From Oscillospiraceae bacterium (GTDB lineage Bacteria; Bacillota; Clostridia; Oscillospirales; Oscillospiraceae), in NCBI GenBank assembly GCA_009781695.1, contig WQVH01000002.1, forward strand, positions 49,152 to 113,151: a stretch of DNA of 64,000 bases, written 5' to 3'. Under the pieces are notes generated by a model. The model worked only from the letters and a program-made list of their open reading frames with translations. It was not told the origin of the DNA and made no database searches. Each line of letters begins with the position of its first letter. Positions within the stretch are counted from its first letter, which is position 1. Shown piece by piece: positions 50,588 to 60,121 of the stretch. The position numbers and the translations under genes are program-made.

Positions 50588-50664
50588 TGGTAGCGGCAAC
50601 TGGATTTGAACCAGCGACTCCCCGGGTATGAACCGAGTGCTCTAGCCAACTGAGCTATGCCGCC
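50588..50664 (-). tRNA. tRNA-Met (CAU; elongator-type)
   Basis: GGCGGCATAGCTCAGTTGGCTAGAGCACTCGGTTCATACCCGGGGAGTCGCTGGTTCAAATCCAGTTGCCGCTACCA. Confidence 0.93.
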
Positions 50665-50827
50665 ATCCGAAAAGTGATGAGCCTTAGTATTATAATATCC
50701 AAAATGTTTATTGTCAACATATTTTTTTGCAGATTTTTCACGGATATTTTAAGTGCTTTTCTACCCATTGAACTTATTGCCAAATTGTTGTATAGTGTGC
50801 AATATTTCGTTTCATGGGAGGTGCTCT

Positions 50828-52189
50828 ATGAAGTATTTGACACCACAGATCATTGCAGACATCACAGGCGGAACATATGTCGGAGACGACAGTAGCCGCA
50901 ACATACGTATCCAAGGAGCAGAACGTGATCATCGCAACATTCAGCCTCAGAATCTCTTTATCTGTATTAAAGGCGCCAGAGTAGATGGGCATAGTTTTGC
51001 CAATAGTGCCTTTGAATCCGGTGCGGCATGTTGTCTCACCCAAGAGGAGATCCCTGATGCTAAAGGGCCTTATGTCATTGTTGATTCTACGCTTCTGTCT
51101 ATAAGAGAGATCGGCGCATACTATCGCAGCCTTTTTGATATTCCTTTTATCGGACTTACCGGAAGTGTCGGCAAAACCACTGCCAAAGAGCTTGTCGCGG
51201 CTGCTTTGAGCGCAAAATTCCATGTGTTAAAGACACGTGAAAATTTAAACAACGATCTCGGTGTTCCACTGACACTGCTTTCACTTGATGAAACACATGA
51301 AGCAGCGGTCATCGAGATGGGCATAAGCGATTTTGGTGATATGAGCATTCTTGCTCAGATGGTTCGTCCGGATATATTTATCATGACCAAAATTGGTTAT
51401 GCGCACCTTGAAGAACTAGGGGATCTCAACGGTGTACTCAAGGCGAAGACTGAGGCTTTTGCATATATGAAACCTGATGGTATTGCGGTGATGAATGGCG
51501 ATGATGAGTTGCTCAGAAGTTATGATACCAAGAGAAAAACGATAACATTCGGTTTGGAGGAACATAATGACTTTCGCGCTGCTGATATCCATGCGCAAGG
51601 CACTGATGCTGTGACGTTTGATATTTTAAGCGATACCGGCAAATTCCATGTGTTCATCCCCTCTTATGGCAGCCATTTACCTGCACTTGCACCCGCCGCC
51701 GCTGTAATTGGCAGACTGCTCGGTATGACCGATGAAGAAATCAGCCACGGACTTAAGTCATACGCTCCGGTTGGCGGCAGGTCAAACGCTTCTTTTACCG
51801 GAACAATCACTTTGATCGATGACTGCTATAATGCCAATCCCAATTCTGTCAAGGCTGCGCTGTCATCACTTTCCAGCCTCACAGGCAGACGCATTGCCAT
51901 CCTTGGAGATATGTTGAATTTAGGTACAGACTCCGATCAGTTGCATTATGACGTGGGTGTTTTTGCTGCGCAGTGCGGCGTTGATTATTTGATTTGCGGC
52001 GGAGACAAGGCTTCGCTTATTTATGATGGATTTAAATCGATCAGCACACATAACGCCTGTTATTATCCGGATAAAAAAAGTTTGCTCGAAGTCTTGCCTG
52101 ATTTAATAAAAAAAGATGACACTGTTTTAGTCAAGGCATCCAATGGTATGCAGTTTAGTGAATTGTTGCCCATTTTGCGGCAGATTTAA
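50828..52189 (+). CDS. murF: UDP-N-acetylmuramoyl-tripeptide--D-alanyl-D-alanine ligase
   Basis: MKYLTPQIIADITGG...FIGLTGSVGKTTAKELVAAAL...LIDDCYNANPNSVKAAL...RRIAILGDMLNLG. Confidence 0.95.
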   Translation: MKYLTPQIIADITGGTYVGDDSSRNIRIQGAERDHRNIQPQNLFICIKGARVDGHSFANSAFESGAACCLTQEEIPDAKGPYVIVDSTLLSIREIGAYYRSLFDIPFIGLTGSVGKTTAKELVAAALSAKFHVLKTRENLNNDLGVPLTLLSLDETHEAAVIEMGISDFGDMSILAQMVRPDIFIMTKIGYAHLEELGDLNGVLKAKTEAFAYMKPDGIAVMNGDDELLRSYDTKRKTITFGLEEHNDFRAADIHAQGTDAVTFDILSDTGKFHVFIPSYGSHLPALAPAAAVIGRLLGMTDEEISHGLKSYAPVGGRSNASFTGTITLIDDCYNANPNSVKAALSSLSSLTGRRIAILGDMLNLGTDSDQLHYDVGVFAAQCGVDYLICGGDKASLIYDGFKSISTHNACYYPDKKSLLEVLPDLIKKDDTVLVKASNGMQFSELLPILRQI

Positions 52190-52190
52190 G

Positions 52191-52352
52191 CCCCCATACC
52201 ATCTCCGTTATCCGGGATTGAGTATGAGGGCAATTGCTCAGTGGCCAGTCAGGTTGATGCGGTATATCCCATCAGCCTGATACATCGTACGCGACGTGCC
52301 GAGAAAGGGCTGCCAACTGGCAGTGGGGCTTACACCCCCTTTATACTGCCTA
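52191..52352. ncRNA. Candidate structured RNA region with several hairpins
   Basis: CCCCCATAC..GTATGAGGG; TCAGGTTGATG..CATCAGCCTGA (52249-52280); CTGCC-AACT-GGCAG (52310-52323) competing with GGCAGT..ACTGCC (52319-52350); GGGG..CCCC. Confidence 0.35.
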
Positions 52353-53120
52353 TCATTTAGGTCTTTCGTCTACATACGACAGCACGATTCCATAACTGCT
52401 GGTTCCGGCAGGCACCGGGCGGGTCACATAGGCAATCCGCTCCGGAGAGACCCCATGTAATGTCAGTGCATCAGATACTACACGGATGAGCGCTGTTACA
52501 GTTTCGGATGCCAGCTCAGGCACATCAATCAGAACTGCTCTGTCCTCCGTGTTTGTCGGCAAAGCTAAAAAGTCGTCTAGCATACCGGAGTCGGGATCAA
52601 GCAACATGCTCAATGTATCCGATGTGAGGTAAAATGTCAGTGTCCCTGCAATCGGATCTAAGGCAACTTGCTCAGCAGGTTCTGTTTGCTCCGGTTGTGG
52701 TTGTGCCGATTCTTCCGACTGTCCCGGCTCTTCCGATGGATATTCCGGCAACTCCGGTTCTTCCGGCTCTTCCGGCAAATCATCAAAGGCCTGCTCATCA
52801 TCATCTCCTTGTTCATCATCTTGATGCTCAAGATCATTATTAATATCGTCTTCGTTCGGCGGCGTTAAATCATCAGAATCGTCCGGAATCTCCGGCAACG
52901 GATAAAACGCGATTTCATCGTCCCCTGCTGATAGGTCATCACCACCCTCAGGCGGTGCATCCGCAATTGTCGGAGGTGTTTGATCATCTTGTGCCGCAGG
53001 ACTCCCTGTGTCCCTCGCCGAGACAAAGATAATCGTTGCAGGTACAAATAAAAGCACCACAGCAAGCACAACGACAAATATTATCCCGCGACTTGTCAGT
53101 TCATATCCCTTCACAAACAA
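52353..53120 (-). CDS. Membrane-anchored protein with acidic Pro/Glu-rich linker and small C-terminal domain
   Basis: N-terminal TM (GIIFVVVLAVVLLFVPATIIFVSA), acidic linker, folded-looking C-terminus GTLTFYLTSDTLSMLLDPDSG...VSPERIAYVTRPVPAGTSSYG. Confidence 0.75.
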   Translation of the reverse strand: MFVKGYELTSRGIIFVVVLAVVLLFVPATIIFVSARDTGSPAAQDDQTPPTIADAPPEGGDDLSAGDDEIAFYPLPEIPDDSDDLTPPNEDDINNDLEHQDDEQGDDDEQAFDDLPEEPEEPELPEYPSEEPGQSEESAQPQPEQTEPAEQVALDPIAGTLTFYLTSDTLSMLLDPDSGMLDDFLALPTNTEDRAVLIDVPELASETVTALIRVVSDALTLHGVSPERIAYVTRPVPAGTSSYGIVLSYVDERPK

Positions 53121-53165
53121 TCCCTTCTTTCCCCAGATAATGTGACGCAGTCAAATCAAACCGCA

Positions 53166-54830
53166 TCAACCCGCTATAAATGTAAGTATTTCCTTGAGCC
53201 TTTGGGCTTCTTTTTCAATGGTAAGGAATTGCTTTTTATGGAGTTCTCTGCGCTCTTCTACCAGCTTACGAATCCGTGCCACTTGGCGATCCAGCTCATC
53301 AAGCTCAGCCTGACGTATAGAAACATAGTCCTCTGTGTATAATGCAAAACGCTCTGCGTATTCCTTAAGCATCTTTACTCTCAGCACACCATCGCCCATG
53401 AGCAGATCATAGTCAAATCCGGAAGCTGCTACGATCTTACTTACGATGTCACGCTTTGATTCTTCAGGAAGAGAATCGGGTAGTGTCTTAAAATACTCCT
53501 CAATAAGGTAAATTGTATCTGTTCTTTTCTTACTCATTGCCAGAGCTTCATAAAGCTCATCGACAGCCATATACCTCTCCGTATAGTTCTCTTCCGGCTT
53601 AGGTGCATATTCAACCTGTGGTTGCCTATCAAAAGCGGGAAGTCCTCCTGACGTAGGTGTACTTGTCACTTCTCCGGATTCCTCCTTAAATGGATCGACC
53701 GGAGCGAAGTATGGGGTTGGCCTTGCAAATCCATCAGACTTCGGTCGTTCAAATTCATAACCTCTCGTCTCAACCGATGCCGGTGGTACACGCTCGGACG
53801 AAACAGGGGGTATAATAGGCATTGGAGGTGGCGGCGGCGGTGTAGGCACAACCCGCTCTATTGGACGCGGCGCTACAGGCGCTTCGACCACTTTAGGCTC
53901 CTCTCTCACGATCGAAACAGGAGGCACCACAGCAGGCGCAGGAGGCGGTGGCGGCGGTGTAGGAATAACCCGCTCTACCGGACGCGGCGCTACAGGCGCT
54001 TCGACCACTTTAGGCTCCTCTTTCACCACTGAAACAGGAGGCATCACAACAGGCGCAGGAGGCGGTGGCGGCGGTGTAGGAATAACCCGCTCTACCGGAC
54101 GCGGAACTACAGGCGCTTCGACCACTTTAGACTCCTCTTTCACTAACGAAACAGGAGACACCACAACAGGCATAGGAGGCGGCGGAGTGATCCGCTCTGC
54201 CGGACGCGGAGCTACAGGCGTTTCGACCACCTTAGGCTCCTCTTTTACTGCTGAAACAGGAGGCACCACAACAGGCGCAGATGGCGGCGACGCAGTAATA
54301 ACCCGCTCTACCGGACGCGGCGCTTCGACTGTCTTAGGTTCTTCTCTCACTGCCGAAACAGAGGGCGGCATCACCATAGGCGCAGGCGGAGGCGTAGGCA
54401 CAACGCGCTCTGCCGGGCGCGAAGCCACAGGCGCTTCGGTTACCTTAGGTGCTTCAACTACCTTAGGCGCTTCTTTTGCCACTGCAACAGGAGGCACTAC
54501 AACGGGCGCAGGCGGCGGTGGCGGAGTAATCCGCTCTGCCGGACGCGGCCCTGTGCGCTCTTCGGCTGCTTTCTTCTCGTCGGCTGCTTTTTTCTCAGTT
54601 GCGGGTAGCACTGGGTTGATCATGCCGGGAACCGGCTGACGGGCCGCAGGCGTTATATTTTGCGCACGTTTGTCCGATGATTCTAACATCGACTTTAAAT
54701 CCGCATCGGGACGCTTTTGGGGCGCATCAGATTTTGCTTTGCTTGTGTCTTTTTCAGCATCTACTTTTCGCACTATTCCCCTGCGTTCCAGCATTGCCAT
54801 AAATTTATTTTCATCTTTTTTATCAGGCAT
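53166..54830 (-). CDS. Proline-rich repeat protein with helical C-terminal domain
   Basis: Repeats PPPPPPAPVVMPPVSVVKEEPKVVEAPVAPRPVERVIPT; non-repetitive termini. Confidence 0.8.
   Translation of the reverse strand: MPDKKDENKFMAMLERRGIVRKVDAEKDTSKAKSDAPQKRPDADLKSMLESSDKRAQNITPAARQPVPGMINPVLPATEKKAADEKKAAEERTGPRPAERITPPPPPAPVVVPPVAVAKEAPKVVEAPKVTEAPVASRPAERVVPTPPPAPMVMPPSVSAVREEPKTVEAPRPVERVITASPPSAPVVVPPVSAVKEEPKVVETPVAPRPAERITPPPPMPVVVSPVSLVKEESKVVEAPVVPRPVERVIPTPPPPPPAPVVMPPVSVVKEEPKVVEAPVAPRPVERVIPTPPPPPPAPAVVPPVSIVREEPKVVEAPVAPRPIERVVPTPPPPPPMPIIPPVSSERVPPASVETRGYEFERPKSDGFARPTPYFAPVDPFKEESGEVTSTPTSGGLPAFDRQPQVEYAPKPEENYTERYMAVDELYEALAMSKKRTDTIYLIEEYFKTLPDSLPEESKRDIVSKIVAASGFDYDLLMGDGVLRVKMLKEYAERFALYTEDYVSIRQAELDELDRQVARIRKLVEERRELHKKQFLTIEKEAQRLKEILTFIAG
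53820..54550 (-). repeat. Tandem ~117-bp (39-aa) repeats inside the proline-rich gene
   Basis: Near-identical units offset by 117 nt (e.g. ggaggcggtggcggcggtgtaggaataacccgctctaccggacgcgg starting near 53941 and 54058). Confidence 0.85.
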
Positions 54831-55084
54831 GCCGTAAACCTCCCAGACTAACGTCTATATACGTGCCATAATACTCCCTTGAGCAACGCTACAATTGTAA
54901 CTAATTCTATGCAAATCTTACACATCTGTCAAGGATTTTTTGAGATGGTTGAATTCTTACTTGTTTTATGCTATTGTTTATCAGTCTTTACTCACTCAAA
55001 ATAATGAAATATGGCAAGCGTTTGCTTGGCAAATTTGTGTGTAAAGGTACATGATACTTCTTACTTGAAAGGACTACTGAATTT

Positions 55085-56179
55085 TTGAAACGAATTATTG
55101 CATTGTGCTTGATACTCGTCATAACAATAGGCATGGTTACGGTTTCTGCTTCACCGGCCGGCACACAGGGAGACCCTATAGTGTCTCGCCGCCATTTAGA
55201 GGGCGCTTTTTCTGACACACTCAGATCAGATATTACCACAAGTATGGAGGGTGCGGCAAGCACCGCCATGTCCAGACTCGATGTTTTATATCTGAGCGCT
55301 GCAGGTTATACGTTTACCAGACGATTCACACCGGTCTCTCTCGCTTCCTCAGGCACGATCTCTTTAGGCCCGGGATCCAGCTTCATTTTAACTTCCGGTG
55401 AGGCTTGGTTGTCTGTGGGTCGCGGTACTGTGGTAAACATATCTACAGGAAGCATCTCTGCCACCGGCACAACGCTTGTCGCTAATCAGAGATATTTTTC
55501 CACGGAAGATACAGCGGTCATCATTACTGCTCGGTCTGCGGCAACAGGATTGGTCGATGGATTTTTCAACACTGATGGCGTGGCCACCCCACCGCCGCCG
55601 CCCGATCCGTCAAATATCCTGCCATTTTCCGATGTCCCGACCACTGCGTGGTTTCGCAATGCGGTTGAGTTTGTTTTCCACAATGATATCTTTACCGGAA
55701 CAACACCTACAACTTTCTCTCCAAACACACCGATGACACGCGGTATGTTCGTCACTGTGCTGCATAGACTGGACGGACGCCCTGATGCCGGTAGCGAATC
55801 CGGAAATATGTTCTCCGATGTTACTCACCCGAGCACATTTTATTTTGATGCGGTGATGTGGGCCAATACCAATGGTATTGTCACCGGCTTTGCAGACGGA
55901 ACTTTCCGACCGAACGCTTCGGTCACCAGAGAGCAGATGGCTGCCATCATGTATCGGTATGCTGAGTTTAGCGGGGAAGACATGTCCGCTGCAAGCAGTA
56001 CATTTGATGCATTCCCTGATGTCAACACGGTTTCGGGATTTGCAACCGATGCCATGAGATGGGCTGTGTCATGGGAGATCATAAGAGGCTCAGGCGGCAT
56101 GCTCAACCCAAGAAACACCGCCACACGCGCAGAAGTTGCTCAAATAATTCTTAACTACACCCAGGCAATAGACGCATAG
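55085..56179 (+). CDS. SLH-domain surface protein (three SLH repeats at the C-terminus)
   Basis: FSDVPTTAWFRNAVEFVFHNDIFTGTTPTTFSPNTPMTRGMFVTVLHRLDG...FADGTFRPNASVTREQMAAIMYRYAEFSG...; TTG start. Confidence 0.92.
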   Translation: MKRIIALCLILVITIGMVTVSASPAGTQGDPIVSRRHLEGAFSDTLRSDITTSMEGAASTAMSRLDVLYLSAAGYTFTRRFTPVSLASSGTISLGPGSSFILTSGEAWLSVGRGTVVNISTGSISATGTTLVANQRYFSTEDTAVIITARSAATGLVDGFFNTDGVATPPPPPDPSNILPFSDVPTTAWFRNAVEFVFHNDIFTGTTPTTFSPNTPMTRGMFVTVLHRLDGRPDAGSESGNMFSDVTHPSTFYFDAVMWANTNGIVTGFADGTFRPNASVTREQMAAIMYRYAEFSGEDMSAASSTFDAFPDVNTVSGFATDAMRWAVSWEIIRGSGGMLNPRNTATRAEVAQIILNYTQAIDA

Positions 56180-56241
56180 GTTTATCGAAACTTCAGCCTC
56201 CGAAGGTCTCTCCGGAGGCTTTGTGCTGTGTTATTGTTAAG

Positions 56242-57087
56242 TTAAAATGCCAATACGATTCCTTTATTGTCTGCGTAAAGGGATATGGCACCTCGCATCG
56301 GGATGATGAGCACCTCTTTAAAGTCAAAGTGCTTTTTGATGGTATTAGAAATTTGTGTTGCAAGCGGTAAGTTGTTGTTGTGGCAAATCACCATGCGCTC
56401 ACCTGTAGTCGGTCTGCTGCTCTTGCGGACAAATGAAACCAGCTTGTCAAGCATTTGGTCATACCCGCGCGGCTTGGCATGTACCTGAATCGTGCCATTG
56501 CCGTCCGAACCCATGATAAGTTTTACATTCATGAGCTGGACAATTTTGCCTTTGACTTTGCTTACCCTGCCGTTTTTGATTAGGTTTTCATATCTTTCCA
56601 AAACGAAATAGGTCTTCATGTTATCAATAAATCCCTCTATAGAACTTATGATCTGCTCTTTCGTCAATCCTTTCAAAATAAATTCTCTCAATTTGATAGC
56701 GACTAAAACTTCTCCGGCAGAGGCGCTCTTCGAATCAATTATATATGTATCTGTCGTTCCATTTTCTTCCGCTAAGGATTTGCCCAACCTTGCATTTTCA
56801 AATGTGGCTGAAAGCCCGCTCGAAATGGTGACCACAAAAGAGCTCACCGCTGATTCTATCGCTTCCATAAATGCAACCGGCGATGGTGCCGCAGAACCCA
56901 CTTTTTCCTTACATGCCATCATTTTTTCCATGAAATCAGGTAAATCCAAGTTATCGTCATCAATATATTCCTGTTGTCCGAGTGTCATGGTCATGGGAAC
57001 AACAGCCAAAATTCCCAATTGTTCTCGAAGCTCAGGGGTCACATCACAACAACTGTCTACAATTATTTTTCGATCCATTGGTATCAA
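56242..57087 (-). CDS. DegV family protein
   Basis: DRKIIVDSCCDVTPELREQLGILAVVPMTMTLGQQEYIDDDNLDL...SSGLSATFENA. Confidence 0.93.
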   Translation of the reverse strand: MIPMDRKIIVDSCCDVTPELREQLGILAVVPMTMTLGQQEYIDDDNLDLPDFMEKMMACKEKVGSAAPSPVAFMEAIESAVSSFVVTISSGLSATFENARLGKSLAEENGTTDTYIIDSKSASAGEVLVAIKLREFILKGLTKEQIISSIEGFIDNMKTYFVLERYENLIKNGRVSKVKGKIVQLMNVKLIMGSDGNGTIQVHAKPRGYDQMLDKLVSFVRKSSRPTTGERMVICHNNNLPLATQISNTIKKHFDFKEVLIIPMRGAISLYADNKGIVLAF

Positions 57088-57389
57088 CTCGCAGTCTATG
57101 TTTTTTTACTATAATACCACACATCGATGATAAATGCTGCAAATTTTTTTAAAATAACATTTCAATAAATGCCCGCTCATTACGATATCGTGGCGATATC
57201 GTGCGTGTTCATATTTTTGACATAATGCGGCACTTCGCATCAATCTCTTCATTTCTGATATTGTCAGCATCACATTTCAGTGGTACAATACGTTGCTGAA
57301 CTTTTGTTTCGCATATCGTCAGCGGCATCTGCATCGCCGTTGTCGGTGTGATTTCCCGCTTTAAAAATATAATGTAGAGGCTAATCATC

Positions 57390-58688
57390 ATGAATCACAA
57401 TCCACGTATACTTTACAAAGAGTACAAAATTTTCTTAAGCATGGTTTTACTGTTTATTGTCATGGCGTTTATTTTGGACACCCCGGCAGATATTTTTCAA
57501 GGTCTTACACGGATACTCACTCAGCGCGGGCTGCTTATAACGGATTTTATGGTCGTAGGTGGGCTGGGCGCTGCTATAATCAACTCTGCCATCGCAAGTA
57601 TCTACGGTGTCGTTGTATTGTATTTTATGCGCGCTAAACCCAGCGGCGCAGCCATTATGTGCCTTTGGATGACCGCGGGTTGGACATATTGGGGCGCGAC
57701 CGTACTGAATATTCTGCCGCTGACACTGGGCGTCTGGTTGTACTCTCGCTTTAAAAAGACTCCGTTTTCTGATTATGTTGTGGCTGCGCTGCTTTGCCAT
57801 GCCATTGCGCCGATCGTTAGTTTGTTTTATTTTTCAAATCCCATTGCGATGCATCTGGGTGTTGAGCTGCATGTATCTATAAATATCTTCATCGGAGTCG
57901 TTGTGGGATTATTTATAGGGTTTTTCCTTCCGGTCATTCTGGCAACCATGGTTCGGGTACACGATGGGTTCACATTGTATAACATGGGTGTCGCCGGTGG
58001 TATGATCGCCAAGTTTGTGGCTGCAATTTTTGTTGGTGCCGGCATCGCTGTCCCAACAGAGTCCATGTGGTACACTTACCGGCAGCTCGAAATTGCCATA
58101 TTTCTCTTTGTCATATTTGCTGCGTTGATCATCACCGGACTCATTCTGGGCAGAGCCGAAAAAACACCTCATGCGCAAAATATCAAAACGCTCCTCGCCC
58201 ATTCCGGTCATGCTCCCAATGATTTTTATGCCCTCGTTGGCCCGACGATGTATGTCAATATGGGTCTGCTGGGCGCAATTGGCACAGTTTGGGCGCTGAT
58301 CTTCGGGTTTGATTTAAATGCCGGAACCTTTGCATGTATATTTTCTATGATTGCCTTCGGCAGTCTGGGCAAGCATATCCGCAATGTGCTGCCGCTACTT
58401 GCGGGTGCTACCATTTGCGCCGCAATTAACCCTGCTGCGCTGGCTGCTCCTTCAAATGCATTGGCTGTGCTGTTTTCAACATGTCTCGCGCCTATTGCGG
58501 GCAAGTTCGGTTTCGGATGGGGTATGGTCGCAGGGTTTTTACATGTGCTGATTGTCACTCATGCCGGCCCGGTGACCAATGGGCTCAACCTTTATAATAA
58601 TGGCTTTACTTCCGGATTTGTCGCATTGGTTCTCGTGCCGATCATCGTTGCCTTGAAAAGGAAAAAGGCGGGAGATGATGGCAAGTAA
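57390..58688 (+). CDS. DUF1576 family membrane protein
   Basis: Polytopic; GLTRILTQRGLLITDFMVVGGLGAAIINSA...HDGFTLYNMGVAGGMIAKF...THAGPVTNGLNLYNNGFTSGFVA. Confidence 0.85.
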   Translation: MNHNPRILYKEYKIFLSMVLLFIVMAFILDTPADIFQGLTRILTQRGLLITDFMVVGGLGAAIINSAIASIYGVVVLYFMRAKPSGAAIMCLWMTAGWTYWGATVLNILPLTLGVWLYSRFKKTPFSDYVVAALLCHAIAPIVSLFYFSNPIAMHLGVELHVSINIFIGVVVGLFIGFFLPVILATMVRVHDGFTLYNMGVAGGMIAKFVAAIFVGAGIAVPTESMWYTYRQLEIAIFLFVIFAALIITGLILGRAEKTPHAQNIKTLLAHSGHAPNDFYALVGPTMYVNMGLLGAIGTVWALIFGFDLNAGTFACIFSMIAFGSLGKHIRNVLPLLAGATICAAINPAALAAPSNALAVLFSTCLAPIAGKFGFGWGMVAGFLHVLIVTHAGPVTNGLNLYNNGFTSGFVALVLVPIIVALKRKKAGDDGK

Positions 58689-58728
58689 AACATTATAGGC
58701 CCTAGTGTAGTGTATCAATAAAAACACC

Positions 58729-58762
58729 AAACCTCGTAACCTTTTAACAGTTACGAGGTTTT

Positions 58763-58763
<1 letters not shown>
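58729..58763. terminator. Bidirectional intrinsic terminator
   Basis: AAACCTCGTAAC-CTTTTAACA-GTTACGAGGTTTTT. Confidence 0.9.
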
Positions 58764-58838
<75 letters not shown>

Positions 58839-58933
58839 ATATTTGCTTTTCATACAGGCCGACAGCGCTTTTATAAGCGAGTCGGCCTGTATATTACCAC
58901 AATTTTGCTGCGTTTACAATACCTAATTTTTAT

Positions 58934-60121
58934 TTACTCAGTCGGTTTGTTCGCTTGTATTAGTTTTTCAAACTTGCTCAAGACTTCCGGTATGTCGATG
59001 TTCTGCGGACAAAGCGGCAGACAAGCTCCGCAATTTACGCATGCTCCGGGTAATTCATCGTCAGAAAGTCTTTCTACCAAATCTTTTGCAATCCATGAAA
59101 ACTCGACTGCGGCTTCATTGTATGTCGTCAGCAGAATCGGAATGTCCAAGCTGCGGGGACAGGCACTTGTGCAATAACGGCAGGATGTGCATGGTATAAA
59201 GTCACCCATGCTCTCTACAACTTGATTCAAAACGGCCAAGTCTGCATCAGTCATAGGATCATGATCACTGAATATTTCAATATTTTCTTTGACTTGTTCT
59301 ATTTTTGACATTCCGCTGAGAATCACCGGGGCATTTTGCAATGATTGCAGATATCTAAACGCCCAAGATGCCGGGGTTGCATGAGGCCTGGCTGCTTTTA
59401 AAATTGCAATTTCCTTTGCTCCGGGATTTGCCAGTTTGCCGCCCCGCACAGGCTCCATGATGATCACCGGCAAACCGTGCTTTGTGAGCAAATTATATTT
59501 TCGCGTCCCTTCTTGAATCGTTGCATCCAGATAATTGTGCTGCAATTGCGCAAATTCGAAGCAATCATATTCATTTAAGAATTTTTCTAAGCATTCATAT
59601 CCGGCATGTGTTGAAAACCCAAAATGCTTGATGCGTCCGGCCTTTTTTTCCTCAAGCAGATACTCAATGATCCCTAGTCTTTCGTCTGTGTAGATATCCA
59701 TGGTGTCTTCGGCTACATTGTGCAGTAGGTAAAAGTCAAAATAATCCACACCACACTTTTTGAGCTGAAACTCAAATACATCAGCGGGACTGTCAAAAAT
59801 CATCGCGCCTGCATTCATGCCCATCTCTACTTTGAGCTTCCCATCAACCACTTCCATAAAGTTTCCAGGCATTTTGTCTGCAAGATGCCATGTGTCCCTT
59901 GGAAATACCGCCAATGCCTTGCCCACAATATGCTCCGATTCGCCTTCGTGATAGAAAAAGGCTGTGTCAAAATAGTTTACGCCGTTTTCATAGGCATACC
60001 TGATCAGCTTTATGGCCGGTTCTTCATCAATAGGTCCATTTTCTTTGATGGTCGGCAAGCGCATCATGCCAAATCCCAATTGCGAAATCTCTAAATTGTT
60101 GAATTTAGTGTACTTCATCAA
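58934..60121 (-). CDS. Aldo/keto reductase with C-terminal 4Fe-4S domain
   Basis: FNNLEISQLGFGMMRLPT...YFDTAFFYHEGESE...IPCTSCRYCTSACPRSLDIP...GACVNCGACLPLCPQNIDIPE. Confidence 0.93.
   Translation of the reverse strand: MMKYTKFNNLEISQLGFGMMRLPTIKENGPIDEEPAIKLIRYAYENGVNYFDTAFFYHEGESEHIVGKALAVFPRDTWHLADKMPGNFMEVVDGKLKVEMGMNAGAMIFDSPADVFEFQLKKCGVDYFDFYLLHNVAEDTMDIYTDERLGIIEYLLEEKKAGRIKHFGFSTHAGYECLEKFLNEYDCFEFAQLQHNYLDATIQEGTRKYNLLTKHGLPVIIMEPVRGGKLANPGAKEIAILKAARPHATPASWAFRYLQSLQNAPVILSGMSKIEQVKENIEIFSDHDPMTDADLAVLNQVVESMGDFIPCTSCRYCTSACPRSLDIPILLTTYNEAAVEFSWIAKDLVERLSDDELPGACVNCGACLPLCPQNIDIPEVLSKFEKLIQANKPTE

Noticed and set aside
50395-50649. N-terminal extension of the ORF ending at 48910
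   Set aside because: Translation runs through the tRNA-Glu and tRNA-Met genes; true start is MTFSISNN at 50394.
53820-54550. CRISPR array from regularly spaced repeats
   Set aside because: The repeats are coding, in frame, 117 bp long without unique spacers.
54187-54639. 150-aa Gly/Thr-rich plus-strand ORF
   Set aside because: Antisense translation of the proline-rich tandem repeats.
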